Program-made: the position numbers and the translations under genes
DNA from: JBHHYR01 sp046757585
GTDB taxonomy: Bacteria; Desulfobacterota; Binatia; HRBIN30
DNA: 33,687 bases
NCBI GenBank assembly: GCA_046757585.1
Contig: JBHHYR010000019.1
Span: 1 to 33,687, forward strand
Reading direction: 5' to 3'
Shown here: positions 15,450-24,865 of the stretch, piece by piece
Numbering within the stretch: position 1 is the first letter of the stretch
Layout of the letters: every line of letters begins with the position of its first letter
The notes under the pieces: model-generated
Databases searched by the model: none
Told to the model about the DNA's origin: nothing
What the model saw: only the letters and a program-made list of their open reading frames with translations

Positions 15450-16431
15450 CCCGTGGGCACTAGCCGCGGTCCTCATCGTGCCCTTGCTTCTCTGGGCCCA
15501 GCGGCATGCGCGCCGCGAGGCGGCGGTACGCTATCCCAGCCTCAGCTTGCTGCGCGCTATCCGTGCGCCGGGTACACGCCACTGGCGCTGGCTGCTCCTC
15601 GCGCTCCGTGCGGTCGCGTTGCTCCTGCTGGCCCTGGCCCTGGCGCGGCCGCAGCTCGGCAAGGCGGCCAGCAAGTTCACCGGCCAAGGCATCGACATCG
15701 TCCTCACCGTCGACCTATCAGGCAGCATGCGATCCGAAGATTTCACCCTCGGCGGGCGCCGGGCCAGCCGGCTGGCCGTGGTGAAATCCGTGGTCAAGGA
15801 CTTCGTTGCCCGGCGTGAGGGCGACCGGATCGGTCTCGTCCTTTTCAGCGCCCGGCCGTACACCCAATGCCCGCTCACGCTGGATCACGGCTGGCTGCTG
15901 CAGAACCTGGCCCGCGCCCGGATCGGTATGATCGAAGACGGCACCGCGATCGGCTCGGCCCTGGCGACGGCGGCCGGGCGCCTCGAACACTCGATGGCCA
16001 AAAGCAAAGTCATTATTCTCCTGACTGACGGCCAGAACAACGCCGGGAAGATTTCTCCCGCCACGGCTGCGGACGCCGTCAAGGCCCTCGGCATCAAGGT
16101 GTACACGATCGGGGCGGGCACGCGTGGCCTAGCGCCGTATCCGACACGCGACCTATTCGGCAACAAGGTGTACCAGCCGATCAAGGTCGATATCGACGAG
16201 GACACGTTGCGGCAGATTGCCCAGAAGACCGGTGGCAGGTACTTCCGCGCCACTGACACTGCCAGTCTGCAGAAGATATACTCGGAGATCGACCAGATGG
16301 AACGGACCACCTTCAGCGCGCCCCGGTATCTGGACTATGCGGAGCTGTACCCGTGGCTGGTGTGCCCAACGCTGCTCCTCCTCGGCATTGAGATCACCCT
16401 CAACCACACCCTGCTGCGGAAGCTTCCCTGA
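15436..16431 (+). CDS. batA: BatA-type vWA membrane protein
   Basis: 331 residues. It starts with MRLHDPWAL and a membrane segment (about 8-20), a second one (about 52-70), then ARPQLGKA and a vWA domain with an intact MIDAS D93-L-S95-G-S97, a Thr in EDGTAIGSAL and the Asp of LTDGQNN, and a final membrane segment near the C-terminus. The order TM-TM-vWA-TM is that of BatA/BatB. The vWA domain would face the periplasm and bind a partner through a metal ion. Named after Bacteroides aerotolerance genes; the exact role is unsettled. The stop overlaps the batB start (TGATG). Confidence 0.92.
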   Translation: MRLHDPWALAAVLIVPLLLWAQRHARREAAVRYPSLSLLRAIRAPGTRHWRWLLLALRAVALLLLALALARPQLGKAASKFTGQGIDIVLTVDLSGSMRSEDFTLGGRRASRLAVVKSVVKDFVARREGDRIGLVLFSARPYTQCPLTLDHGWLLQNLARARIGMIEDGTAIGSALATAAGRLEHSMAKSKVIILLTDGQNNAGKISPATAADAVKALGIKVYTIGAGTRGLAPYPTRDLFGNKVYQPIKVDIDEDTLRQIAQKTGGRYFRATDTASLQKIYSEIDQMERTTFSAPRYLDYAELYPWLVCPTLLLLGIEITLNHTLLRKLP

Positions 16432-17477
16432 TGGTCTGGCGGACCGCAAACCTCCTCTGGCTGCTCGCGCTGTTCCCGGCGCTGGCAGGCTTCTTTGTCT
16501 GGGCGCTGCGGCGGCGGCGGCAGGCGCTCCAGCGTTTCGCCGAGGCGCGGCTCCTGGGGGCGCTGGCCCCCGACCTGGACGAACGGCGGCAGTGCTGGCG
16601 CGCCGCCCTGCTCGTCGGGGCGGTGGCGCTCCTGATCGTTGCCCTCGCCGGACCACAGTGGGGGTTCCACTGGGAAGCGGTGCACCGCGAAGGCATCGAT
16701 CTCGTCATCGCGCTCGACACCTCGCGCAGTATGCTCGCCGAAGACGTCAAGCCGAACCGCCTCCAGCGTGCCAAGCTCGCCGTCGAAGATCTTGTCAAGC
16801 AGCTGCACGGTGACCGCGTCGGCCTGGTGGCGTTCGCGGGCTCGGCGTTCGCGCAGTGCCCGCTCACACTCGACTACGAAGCCTTCACCGAAAGCCTACG
16901 CGCTGTCGACGTTGGCATCATTCCCAAGGGTGGCACCGCGCTCGCTCAGGCGATCACGAGCGGCGTCGCAGCCTTCGAAGGCCACCAAGGTAAGCACGAA
17001 GCCCTGATCCTCATCACCGACGGTGAAGACCACGAAGGTCACGTCGACGCCGCCGCAAAAGAAGCCGCGGACAAGGGCATCAAGATCTACACCATCGGCA
17101 TTGGCACGCCGGACGGTGAGCTCATTCCAATCACTGTCCACGGCCAGCAGATGTTTCTCAAAGACCGCCAGGGCCAAGTGGTGAAGTCGCGGCTCGATGA
17201 GAAGACCCTCGAGCAAATTGCCACAACGACAAATGGCGCATACCTCCATGCCACCGGCCCCAGTCTCGGACTCGACGCCGTCTACAAGGACTACATCAGT
17301 AAAATGGAGAAGCGCGAGCTCGAGACCACCATGCAGAGACGCTTCGAAGACCGCTTTCAGATTCCGTTGCTGGCGGCATTCGCTGTGCTCGCCATCGAGC
17401 CGCTCGTCGGCCAGCGCCGCCGCGAGCGTACCGGCGTTCGCCGCCGCTTGCGCAGCTGGTGGAGGCGGGCAACATGA
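16431..17477 (+). CDS. batB: BatB-type vWA membrane protein
   Basis: 348 residues with the same TM-TM-vWA-TM layout as the preceding gene. MIDAS D96-T-S98-R-S100 (ALDTSRSM), Thr in PKGGTALAQAI and ITDGEDHEGH complete the metal site. AGPQWG before the domain is typical of BatB. A C-terminal membrane segment (about 304-317) is followed by an Arg-rich tail. It would pair with BatA and the TPR protein BatC. ATG at 16431 overlaps the batA stop, and its own stop overlaps batC (ATGA), so translation is probably coupled. Confidence 0.92.
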   Translation: MVWRTANLLWLLALFPALAGFFVWALRRRRQALQRFAEARLLGALAPDLDERRQCWRAALLVGAVALLIVALAGPQWGFHWEAVHREGIDLVIALDTSRSMLAEDVKPNRLQRAKLAVEDLVKQLHGDRVGLVAFAGSAFAQCPLTLDYEAFTESLRAVDVGIIPKGGTALAQAITSGVAAFEGHQGKHEALILITDGEDHEGHVDAAAKEAADKGIKIYTIGIGTPDGELIPITVHGQQMFLKDRQGQVVKSRLDEKTLEQIATTTNGAYLHATGPSLGLDAVYKDYISKMEKRELETTMQRRFEDRFQIPLLAAFAVLAIEPLVGQRRRERTGVRRRLRSWWRRAT

Positions 17478-18280
17478 GCACGAAATGGCTGAACGTCCTG
17501 GCCCCGCTGGTTGCCGCAATCTGCTGTCTGGCGTGGATGAACCCCACCCGCGACCGCATTGCCGAAGGCAACCGCCTGGTCAAGAAGGGGAAGTTCGACG
17601 AAGCCATCAAGAAGTACGGTGAGGTTCTCGTCAACGACCCGGACTCGCCACTGCTGAACTTCAACATGGGCGTGGCGAAGTACAAAGCCGGCAAGTATGC
17701 GGAAGCAATCACCTCGTTCGCTCGGGTGCGGGCGGGCGACGATGCTCCGCAGCGTGTCGCTAAGACCGCATACAACGCCGGCAACGCCGAGTATCGCCTG
17801 GGCGAGGCCGCCGAAGCCACCAAACCGGAAGACGCCCTCAAGGCCTATGCCGGCGCACTGGCAGCCTACCGCCGCGCACTCGGCGCTGATCCCACCGACC
17901 GGGATGCCAAGTTCAACTACGAATTCGTCAGCAAGAAGATCGATGCCCTGAAGAAGGCACTCGAGGAGCAGCAGCAACAGCAGGACCAGGCGGGGAAGCC
18001 GAATCACGACAAGCAGCAGCCACAGCCGTCCGACAAGCAGCAGCCTGAGCAGCAGAAAGAAGCAGCCGCCCAGCAGCAAGCCTCGAAGCACAAGGCTGGG
18101 GAAAAACAACAGCCTGCGGCCTCGGCGGCAGCAGCCGGGGACCAGAAGAACAAGGACGAGATGTCGCCGCAAGAGGCAACCGCCTTGATCGACACGGCCA
18201 AAAACGACGAGCTACGGCCCGAGGAGTTCGCCCGTCAGGCCCAAGGCGCCGTCGTGGCCGAGCCAGCGCAGGATTGGTAA
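17474..18280 (+). CDS. batC: BatC-type TPR protein
   Basis: 268 residues from ATG 17474, which overlaps the batB stop and has GGAGGCGGG upstream; a GTG at 17459 is a possible earlier start. A hydrophobic N-terminal signal or anchor (LAPLVAAICCLAWM) is followed by TPR-like helices (GNRLVKKGKFDEAIKKYGEVL, then a second from NFNMGVAKYKAGKYAEAI) and a long low-complexity tail rich in Gln and Lys. It probably lies in the periplasm as a scaffold for BatA/BatB. The Gln-rich tail (about 150-215) is coiled or disordered. Confidence 0.88.
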   Translation: MSTKWLNVLAPLVAAICCLAWMNPTRDRIAEGNRLVKKGKFDEAIKKYGEVLVNDPDSPLLNFNMGVAKYKAGKYAEAITSFARVRAGDDAPQRVAKTAYNAGNAEYRLGEAAEATKPEDALKAYAGALAAYRRALGADPTDRDAKFNYEFVSKKIDALKKALEEQQQQQDQAGKPNHDKQQPQPSDKQQPEQQKEAAAQQQASKHKAGEKQQPAASAAAAGDQKNKDEMSPQEATALIDTAKNDELRPEEFARQAQGAVVAEPAQDW

Positions 18281-20196
18281 TGCCGCGGTACAGGCATGCT
18301 GCTTCCTTCCCCGGTCGCCTGTCGAGGAGGGCGATCGTCGCCCTGATGGTCGGCTGCTTCGCCGGCGTTGGGGCAGCCCGCGCCGACCTCAGCGTGGACG
18401 CCAGGGTCAGCCCGCAACGCGCCGAGGTGGGCGAAGCGCTCACTCTCTCGATCACGATCCGCGGCTCGCAGAGCGTCGCGGCACCCGCGATCAACGACCT
18501 TGACGGCTTCGACGTGCAGTACGTCGGACCATCGACGCAGATTTCCATCATCAACACGCGCGTGACCGCCTCCGTGGAGCACACGTATTCCCTGCTCCCG
18601 CTGCGGCCCGGCCACTTCACCCTCGGCCCTTTCAGCGTTGCCTATCAAGGCAGGACATACCGGACGGCCGCCCTGGGTGTAGACATCGTGCCCGCCGCGA
18701 AGCCGCCTGCGCCGCCGGTGGCGAGGCAAGCCAAGCCACAACCGGCTCCCGCGGCACGAGGCACGGGCCCGCGAGCACAGCAAGCGTTGCACCTGGCGCT
18801 TGCGGCGCCGCGACGGCCCGTCTATCTCCACGAGCGCGTTCCCGTCGATGTCACCTTGTACGTCGGGTCGATCCGTGTCACCGACGTCCAGTTCCCGGCG
18901 CTCCCTGGACACGGGCTCTCGATTGACAAATTCGGTCAGCCCAGCCGCCGTGAGCAAGTGATCAACGGGCAACGGTTCAAGGTCCTGCACTTCCAGACCA
19001 CGGTGATCCCGCTGCGCACCGGCCCTCTCGCCCTCGGGCCGGCAACTTTGCGGCTCAATGTCCTCGAGCGCCGTCGCGGCACTGTCTTCAACGACCCGTT
19101 CTTCGATCGCTTCTTCCAGAGTAATCTATTCACCACCCAGCGGCGGCCACTCGACGTGCGCTCCGATTCGCTGACGCTGACCGTGCTCCCGTTGCCAAAG
19201 ACGGGGCGCCCGGCCGCCTTTTCGGGCGCCGTGGGGACGTTCACAATGGAGGTCACAGCGGCACCGACGCAGCTGAATGCCGGTGACCCCATCACGCTGC
19301 ACATGGCACTTACGGGTCGCGGCAACCTGACCGACGCGCGTCCTCCGGAGTTAGCAAACAGCGAGGGGTTTCGGACCTATGAGCCCCGCGTCACCCGATC
19401 GGAGGGCGGCTCGAAGTCGTTCGAGCAGGTGCTCATCCCGCATGACGCGCAGGTAGAGGCGGTCCCGGCGGTTCGGTTCAGTTACTTCGATCCGCAGGCG
19501 CGCCGCTACCGGACGTTGCGGAGTCAGCCCATTGCTTTGGTGGTGCGGCCGCCGCAGCACGCGCAGCGGGCGGAAATCATCGCCGGCGGCGCCTCCGGGG
19601 CACGCGTCGCCGCGCAGGAAAAGCTCGGCCGCGACATCGTTTACATCAAGGATGACCCTGGCCATCTGGCCCGGCCAGCCGCCGCCTGGTACCGGAGCGT
19701 CCCGTTCCTGTGCTGGCAACCGCTACCGTTGCTGCTGCTTGCCGGGGCAGTGTGGTACGAGCGCCGCCGCGAGCGCCTGACCGGTGACCTTCGCTACGCG
19801 CGGTTCACCCGTGCCGGCAAGTCCGCACGCCGGGGGCTTGCAGTGGCAAATCAAGCCCTCGCCGGCCAGGATCGCGTGCAGTTCTATGACGCTGTCTCAC
19901 GCACCTTGCGGGAGTATCTCGCCGCCAAGCTCGATCTGCCACCTGGCGGCGTCGATGCGACCAGCCTCGGAAGTTGCGGTGTCCCCGAGGCGTGCGCCCA
20001 GCGCCTGCGTGAATTGTTCGCAACCTGCGAGCAGGTCCGTTTCGCCCCCAGCTCCGGCGATGGCGACATGCGCGGCACACTGGCGCTGGCACAGGACGTC
20101 ATCAGACAGCTCGAACGCGAATGGCGGCGGGGGCCTGAAAGACCGCGGTCTACCGTGCACGGGTCTCACTACCTCGCCACCACCGGCAGGAGGTAA
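18280..20196 (+). CDS. batD: BatD-type protein (oxygen tolerance family)
   Basis: 638 residues from ATG 18280, which overlaps the batC stop (TAATG). A signal peptide (ALMVGCFAGVGAARA) is followed by the BatD beta-domain start LSVDARVSPQRAEVGEALTLSI and several beta-sandwich repeats, including FQSNLFTTQR in a second module and PTQLNAGDPITLHMALTGRGN in a third. One membrane segment (near 486-499, LPLLLLAGAVWY) precedes a cytoplasmic helical tail with FYDAVSRTLREYLAAKLDLPPGGV, as in other BatD proteins. It is probably an envelope partner of BatA-C. It ends four bases before batE. Confidence 0.92.
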   Translation: MPRYRHAASFPGRLSRRAIVALMVGCFAGVGAARADLSVDARVSPQRAEVGEALTLSITIRGSQSVAAPAINDLDGFDVQYVGPSTQISIINTRVTASVEHTYSLLPLRPGHFTLGPFSVAYQGRTYRTAALGVDIVPAAKPPAPPVARQAKPQPAPAARGTGPRAQQALHLALAAPRRPVYLHERVPVDVTLYVGSIRVTDVQFPALPGHGLSIDKFGQPSRREQVINGQRFKVLHFQTTVIPLRTGPLALGPATLRLNVLERRRGTVFNDPFFDRFFQSNLFTTQRRPLDVRSDSLTLTVLPLPKTGRPAAFSGAVGTFTMEVTAAPTQLNAGDPITLHMALTGRGNLTDARPPELANSEGFRTYEPRVTRSEGGSKSFEQVLIPHDAQVEAVPAVRFSYFDPQARRYRTLRSQPIALVVRPPQHAQRAEIIAGGASGARVAAQEKLGRDIVYIKDDPGHLARPAAAWYRSVPFLCWQPLPLLLLAGAVWYERRRERLTGDLRYARFTRAGKSARRGLAVANQALAGQDRVQFYDAVSRTLREYLAAKLDLPPGGVDATSLGSCGVPEACAQRLRELFATCEQVRFAPSSGDGDMRGTLALAQDVIRQLEREWRRGPERPRSTVHGSHYLATTGRR

Positions 20197-20197
20197 G

Positions 20198-21067
20198 GTG
20201 TACAGAGCGCTGGCCAGCCGCTGCAGACCCGAAGCACCCGCGTCTCCCCGCTGGCAGGCCGTGCAGACCCTGGTGCCTGCAGAGCGGCTCCACAGGCCGC
20301 GCCGAATGCTCCCCGGCGTCTGCTGTGCGCTTGCCATGCTGTGGCTTGGTACGGCCTGTGCGGCACAGCCACCAGCCGCCAGCCCACAGACCACTTTCTT
20401 CCACGCCAACGCCCTCTATAAGGATGGCCAGTACACAGCAGCAGCGAAGGAGTACGAGCAACTGCTCCTAGCCGGTCTCGCGAGTGGTAACCTGTACTTC
20501 AACCTTGGTAACTCCTATTTCAAGGCCGGCCAAAAGGGGAAGGCGATCCTCAGCTACGAGCGCGCGCGGCGGTTCATCCCGAACGATCCTGACCTGGCAG
20601 CCAACCTGGCGTACGCACGGTCGCTTACCGGCGCGGAAGCGTGCGCGCCGCCGTTCTGGGAACGTCTGGCGTTTCCGCTCGCGCACCGCATGGCAACGGG
20701 TAATCTCGTGTACGCCACCAGCGCGGCCTACACACTGCTCGTGGCAAGCTTTGCGGTCTATCGGCTCTGGCGGCGACGCCCGCGCTGGCTGGTCTACACC
20801 ACGACGGCGCTCGTGGTGGCGCTCGTTGTCACCGCCACCTCGCTCATCCGCCAAGTGCTGGCGGACGATTGGCAGCGGCAAGCCGTAGTCATCGCCACCG
20901 GCGACACACCGGCACGCTTCGAGCCCGCCGAGAACGGCACCGTCCACTACGTTCTCAAGGAAGGCACCCGGGTGCGGGTGCTCGACAACCGCGAAGGGTG
21001 GTGGCAGATCAGCCGCTGCGACGGTCACCGCGGCTGGGTTCCGAAAGACACCGTTGAGGAGCTGTAG
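20198..21067 (+). CDS. batE: BatE-type TPR and SH3 protein
   Basis: 289 residues from GTG 20198, chosen because AGGAGG sits just upstream; ATG 20306 would give 253 residues with a neat signal peptide (MLPGVCCALAMLWLGTACA). TPR motifs follow (FFHANALYKDGQYTAAAKEYEQLL, then NLYFNLGNSYFKAGQKGKAILSYERA), then two membrane segments near YTLLVASFAVYRLW and VVALVVTATSLI, and a bacterial SH3 domain (TRVRVLDNREGWWQISRCDG-RGWV). This TPR-TM-SH3 order is typical for the last gene of Bat operons; SH3b domains often bind peptidoglycan. Confidence 0.9.
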   Translation: MYRALASRCRPEAPASPRWQAVQTLVPAERLHRPRRMLPGVCCALAMLWLGTACAAQPPAASPQTTFFHANALYKDGQYTAAAKEYEQLLLAGLASGNLYFNLGNSYFKAGQKGKAILSYERARRFIPNDPDLAANLAYARSLTGAEACAPPFWERLAFPLAHRMATGNLVYATSAAYTLLVASFAVYRLWRRRPRWLVYTTTALVVALVVTATSLIRQVLADDWQRQAVVIATGDTPARFEPAENGTVHYVLKEGTRVRVLDNREGWWQISRCDGHRGWVPKDTVEEL

Positions 21068-21141
21068 AGTGGTGCTTCGCGAACTGTGCCGACCGTGCGC
21101 CAGCGGTTGCATCTTTGGCGGGAATCAACGATTCCTGACTC

Positions 21142-21717
21142 ATGTTTACCGGAATCATTGAGGAGGTCGGCGAGGTCCTGGAGGTGCAGGCTGGCACCTT
21201 GCGCATTCGGGCCCCGAAGATCCTGGCTGACGTGAAGCCTGGAGATTCGATTGCCATCAACGGTGTCGACCTGACCGTCACCGGCATCGAGGGTGACTGT
21301 TTCACGGCGAACGTGATGCCCGAAACCTACCGGCGCTCCAACCTCGGCGAGTTCAGAGCGGGCAACCCGGTCAACCTCGAGCGCTCGGTGCGGCCCACCG
21401 ACCACCTCAGCGGCCATATCGTGCGCGGGGTAGTTGAAGGGAAGGCCACCGTCGCGTCATTCGAGCCCGAAGACGACGCGATCATCGCCCGCTTCCGCAC
21501 CCCACCCCAGCTGTTGCGCTACATGATCGTCAAGGGACCCGTCGCCATCGACGGCGCCAGCCTGACGATTGTCGACAAGACGAGTGACACCTTCGCCGTG
21601 TCGCTGGTGCAATACACCCAGGCACACACCAGCCTGCTACGAAAGAAGCCAGGCGAGTCGGTCAATATTGAAACGGACATCATCGCGCGTTACGTCGACG
21701 CCCTGTTGCACGCCTGA
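21142..21717 (+). CDS. ribE: Riboflavin synthase (alpha chain), variant active-site residues
   Basis: 191 residues with the two repeated lumazine-binding domains of riboflavin synthase: MFTGIIEEVG, SIAINGVDLTVT, MPETYRRSNLG, VNLERSV, then a second copy with GPVAIDGASLTIVD and VNIETDIIARYV. The enzyme dismutates two 6,7-dimethyl-8-ribityllumazine molecules into riboflavin in the cytoplasm. Two usually conserved positions differ: the Cys of the first NG-x-CLTV motif is Asp, and the His of the GGH-x-x-x-GHV region is Val (SGHIVRGVVEG). It may be a divergent active enzyme or a lumazine-binding paralogue. It stands 74 bases after batE, with no clear own promoter or ribosome binding site, and the next gene is 108 bases away. 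Confidence 0.88.
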   Translation: MFTGIIEEVGEVLEVQAGTLRIRAPKILADVKPGDSIAINGVDLTVTGIEGDCFTANVMPETYRRSNLGEFRAGNPVNLERSVRPTDHLSGHIVRGVVEGKATVASFEPEDDAIIARFRTPPQLLRYMIVKGPVAIDGASLTIVDKTSDTFAVSLVQYTQAHTSLLRKKPGESVNIETDIIARYVDALLHA

Positions 21718-21825
21718 CAGGAGCGCGACGTTGAACCGACAAGGCGTGCGCGGCAGGGTGACGGGCCAGCGCGTCGCTGATGGCGTCGTGCGAAGGCCCG
21801 GTGAACGCCAGGGGAGATCTGTTCG

Positions 21826-24276
21826 ATGCGCAAATGGGTGATTCTCGCTGTGCTCCTGTTCGTGATCGCGGTGGTGGCACTGATTGCGGTCATGAACCTC
21901 AATGCGTACTTGAATCGCAACCGCGGCTGGCTGGCGGAGCAAGCGGGGGCGGTTCTGGGCCGCTCGGTCCATTTCGACGAGATCGGCATTTCGCTCCGTG
22001 GGGGTCTCGGGGCCCGGGTAACTAACTTACGCATCGCGGAGGATCCTGCCTTCGGGACGGGTGATTTCGTCAAGGTCGGACGGGCCGATGTAGTGGTGTA
22101 CCTGTTGCCGGCACTCTTCGGCCGGTATGAAGTGAGCCGCATCGAGCTTGATGCCCCGGCCGTCACGGTGATTCGTACCCGCAAGGGCTTCAGCTTCGAT
22201 TCGCTGGGGGGTGCCGCGCCGGCGGCGCAGCCGCAGGCGTCCGCTCATCCGGCACCGCCACCCACTGGCGCACCGGCAGGCGGGAAGGCGCTCCCCCTCA
22301 TCGTATCGCTGCTGAGAATCCGCAACGGCGAGCTACGGTTCCTTGATCGCACTACTACACCTCCATCGAAGCTCGTCGTCGACCACCTGGACTTCTCTGC
22401 CTCCAACATCAGCCGGACCGCACCAGTCACCATCGATCTGGCCGCCGCCGTGCTCGGCGCCTCCGTGCACAACCTCCAGGTGGCGGGAACAGTAGGTCCC
22501 GTGGATGCTGCGGGTAACTACGGGCGCACGCCCATCAAGCTGCGCACAGCCTTCGGCCCGTTGATCATCAACCGGCTCAAGCGCCTCCCGCTGGTGGCAG
22601 GGGTACTGCCACCCGAACTTTCTTCTGCCGACCCAATCACAATTCGAACGACGATCAACGGCTCCCTCGCGGCCCCCTCAGCACGCGTGTCCCTCAATGC
22701 GACCGATGCGGCGATTGCCTACGGGACGCAGTTCACTAAACCCAAGGGGCTTCGGTGTGAAGTTGACCTCGAGATTACACAGTCGGCCGCAGCGTTGCGG
22801 ATCAGGCGTCTCGGGCTGCGGTTAGCCGGCGCTGCGCTGTCAGCGACGGGTACAGTGACCCGCCAGCCGCCTACGGGGGTCAATCTGCAGATTTCCGCGG
22901 ACGCGGTTCCGCTGGACGGCTGGGGCCGCCTGCTGCCCGCAGTAGCACCGTACCGGCTTGCCGGTACCCTCGATGTGCACCTCGCCGTCAAGGGCACGCT
23001 TGGGCAACGCGCGTTGCCGGCCCTCACCGGGTCGGTCGCCCTCCACGACATGAGCGCCCGGCAACCGGGAAAGGGGATCCGCATTTCCGGCCTGTCCACA
23101 ACGATCGCCTTCAAGGGAACCCGCGTCGAACTTCCCCCCTCGCGCTTTTTGATTGGCGATTCACCCGTGCAAGTGGAAGCCATTGTGAACGACCTGAGAA
23201 GCCCGAACGGCACGTTTGCGGTCACGTCGTCCGCGCTGCGGGCCGCATCACTAGGCCTCACGAGCGAGGGCACCAAGGAGGAGGCAGTGCTCCACGACGT
23301 CGACGTGCGGGGAAGCTTCCGCTTGGCAGGAGGCGGGCCCGAGCTGCGCGTGACGTGCAGATCGGCACGCGGCCTGCTCCAGAACGTTCCCTACACGGCG
23401 CTCGATGCCACACTGCGGTTCCGCCGGCAGCGGCTGACGCTCGAACGCGTGACGCTGCATGCGTTCGACGGCACCTACAAAGGGAGCGGCTATTACGACT
23501 TGACCGACGCCAAGGCACCCGTCTTCTCCGTCCAGTCCAAGGTGCAAGGTATGACCCTGGCACCGCTCATCGCCGTCTCTTTCCCACGCGCGGCACAGCG
23601 GATCGCCGGGCGACTCGACACGGATATCCGCTGCAGCGGCAAGGGCGCAGGCTGGGACACGATTAGCAAGACGCTGGCGGGTCAGGGTCGCATGGAGGTC
23701 CGCGATGGAGCCCTGAAGGATGTGAACATCGCCGAGAAGGTGTTGAGCAGCGTCACCGGCGTCGCGGGTCTCAGCCAGCTGATCTCACCGCGGATCCGGC
23801 ACAAGTACTCAGCGCTGTTCCAGGCCACGGATACTCCCTTTGATGTCTTGCGGGGAACTGTCGAGGTCACGGGAGGCCGGGCGCTCATCAAGGCCCTCGA
23901 TCTCGGGGCCCGCGACTACGGCCTGACCGGCACAGGCTCGCTCACCTTTGCGAACCAGCTCGACTTCACGGGCGACTTTGTCGCGTCCAAAACCCTGACC
24001 GCGGATGTGATCAGGGACGTCAAGGAGGCGAAGTATCTGACCAACGCCGCCGGACGCCTCGAAATTCCCTTCCGACTCGACGGCACGCTGCCACACGTGC
24101 GCCCCCATCCGGACGGACGATTCATCGCGCGGGCACTCGAGCGCGCCCTGGTCGGCAAGGGCCTCGACACGTTGTTCCACGGCCACAAAAAGGGGACCGC
24201 GCCAACACCCGCCTCCGCAGAGGAGCTGCTGCGTCGACAGCTGGAAAAAGGCCTACACGGCCTGTTCGGACGCTGA
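21826..24276 (+). CDS. AsmA-family membrane-anchored protein
   Basis: 816 residues. An N-terminal membrane segment (VILAVLLFVIAVVALIAVMNL) is followed by the AsmA start region LNRNRGWLAEQAGAVLGRSVHFDEIGI and long beta-rich, repetitive sequence to a C-terminal AsmA_2-like block (VTGGRALIKALDLGARDYGLTGTGSL, then DFTGDFVASKTLTADVI and RLEIPFRLDGTLPHVRPHPD). AsmA-like proteins are thought to bridge the periplasm and influence phospholipid transport or outer-membrane assembly. A Pro/Ala-rich stretch near 127-146 is probably a linker. The start has GGGGAGA upstream. It ends 22 bases from a convergent gene. Confidence 0.88.
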   Translation: MRKWVILAVLLFVIAVVALIAVMNLNAYLNRNRGWLAEQAGAVLGRSVHFDEIGISLRGGLGARVTNLRIAEDPAFGTGDFVKVGRADVVVYLLPALFGRYEVSRIELDAPAVTVIRTRKGFSFDSLGGAAPAAQPQASAHPAPPPTGAPAGGKALPLIVSLLRIRNGELRFLDRTTTPPSKLVVDHLDFSASNISRTAPVTIDLAAAVLGASVHNLQVAGTVGPVDAAGNYGRTPIKLRTAFGPLIINRLKRLPLVAGVLPPELSSADPITIRTTINGSLAAPSARVSLNATDAAIAYGTQFTKPKGLRCEVDLEITQSAAALRIRRLGLRLAGAALSATGTVTRQPPTGVNLQISADAVPLDGWGRLLPAVAPYRLAGTLDVHLAVKGTLGQRALPALTGSVALHDMSARQPGKGIRISGLSTTIAFKGTRVELPPSRFLIGDSPVQVEAIVNDLRSPNGTFAVTSSALRAASLGLTSEGTKEEAVLHDVDVRGSFRLAGGGPELRVTCRSARGLLQNVPYTALDATLRFRRQRLTLERVTLHAFDGTYKGSGYYDLTDAKAPVFSVQSKVQGMTLAPLIAVSFPRAAQRIAGRLDTDIRCSGKGAGWDTISKTLAGQGRMEVRDGALKDVNIAEKVLSSVTGVAGLSQLISPRIRHKYSALFQATDTPFDVLRGTVEVTGGRALIKALDLGARDYGLTGTGSLTFANQLDFTGDFVASKTLTADVIRDVKEAKYLTNAAGRLEIPFRLDGTLPHVRPHPDGRFIARALERALVGKGLDTLFHGHKKGTAPTPASAEELLRRQLEKGLHGLFGR

Positions 24277-24298
24277 GTCGCCGCCCGCGCGTGGATCG

Positions 24299-24814
24299 TT
24301 ACTTCTTCCGCCAGGGGAGTGGCGCGGGTATCATCAAGCGGCTCGCGGCAATCCACCACTTCGAACGTTCCTTGAGAAAAATGGCCGAAAGATGGCCCTT
24401 GCGCGGTGCAAGCGCCTTGCCCTGCGGGTCTTGCACACCGGTGACACTGTACTCGCCGTCGACGAGTGCGACGTTGTTTGCGATGAACCAGACGGTATCG
24501 ATGTCCAGAGTGAGATGGCTGTTCTTGAAAACGGTGGCGTGCTCCGCCCGGAGCAGCTTCTCAACCTCCGTCCGACCCTTTGCAAGCCGGCCATCAGGTT
24601 CCAGGTCATCACCGTCCACAGCCCACATATTGGCCATCGCTGCAACGTCATGCCTATTCCACGCCGCAGTGAAGTCGCGATACGTCTTGCGGATCGCTGC
24701 TTCGTTGATGAGATCGGACGGCGGGCTGCCCGTAAGCTTCTTCGGAGCGGCCTCACCAACTGCCGCGCACAGCAGCCCTACAAGCAATACTCCCGCATAG
24801 GCAAAATTTTTCAT
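24299..24814 (-). CDS. Secreted SnoaL/NTF2-like protein (SgcJ/EcaC type)
   Basis: 171 residues from ATG 24814, which has GGGAG eight bases upstream; an earlier in-frame start at 24832 has no such site. A signal peptide (NFAYAGVLLVGLLCAAVGEA) leads to an NTF2-like alpha+beta barrel: IRKTYRDFTAAWNRHDVAAMANMWAVDGD, then a GRTEVEKLL helix, and a final WWIAASRLMIP strand. Members with this start are annotated as SgcJ/EcaC or DUF4440 proteins with mostly unknown ligands. The signal peptide places it in the envelope. A plausible promoter lies just upstream. Confidence 0.82.
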   Translation of the reverse strand: MKNFAYAGVLLVGLLCAAVGEAAPKKLTGSPPSDLINEAAIRKTYRDFTAAWNRHDVAAMANMWAVDGDDLEPDGRLAKGRTEVEKLLRAEHATVFKNSHLTLDIDTVWFIANNVALVDGEYSVTGVQDPQGKALAPRKGHLSAIFLKERSKWWIAASRLMIPAPLPWRKK

Positions 24815-24835
24815 TCGTCGCTCCCTCGCCAAGAG

Positions 24836-24865
24836 CTTCTACTGCGCCCCGACGTCTCAGGTCAA
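24836..24865 (-). promoter_or_regulatory. Promoter candidate for the SnoaL-like gene
   Basis: On the minus strand, TTGACC (24865-24860) and TAGAAG (24841-24836) are spaced 18 bases. The transcription start would lie about 15 bases before the start codon, leaving room for the ribosome binding site. Confidence 0.35.
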
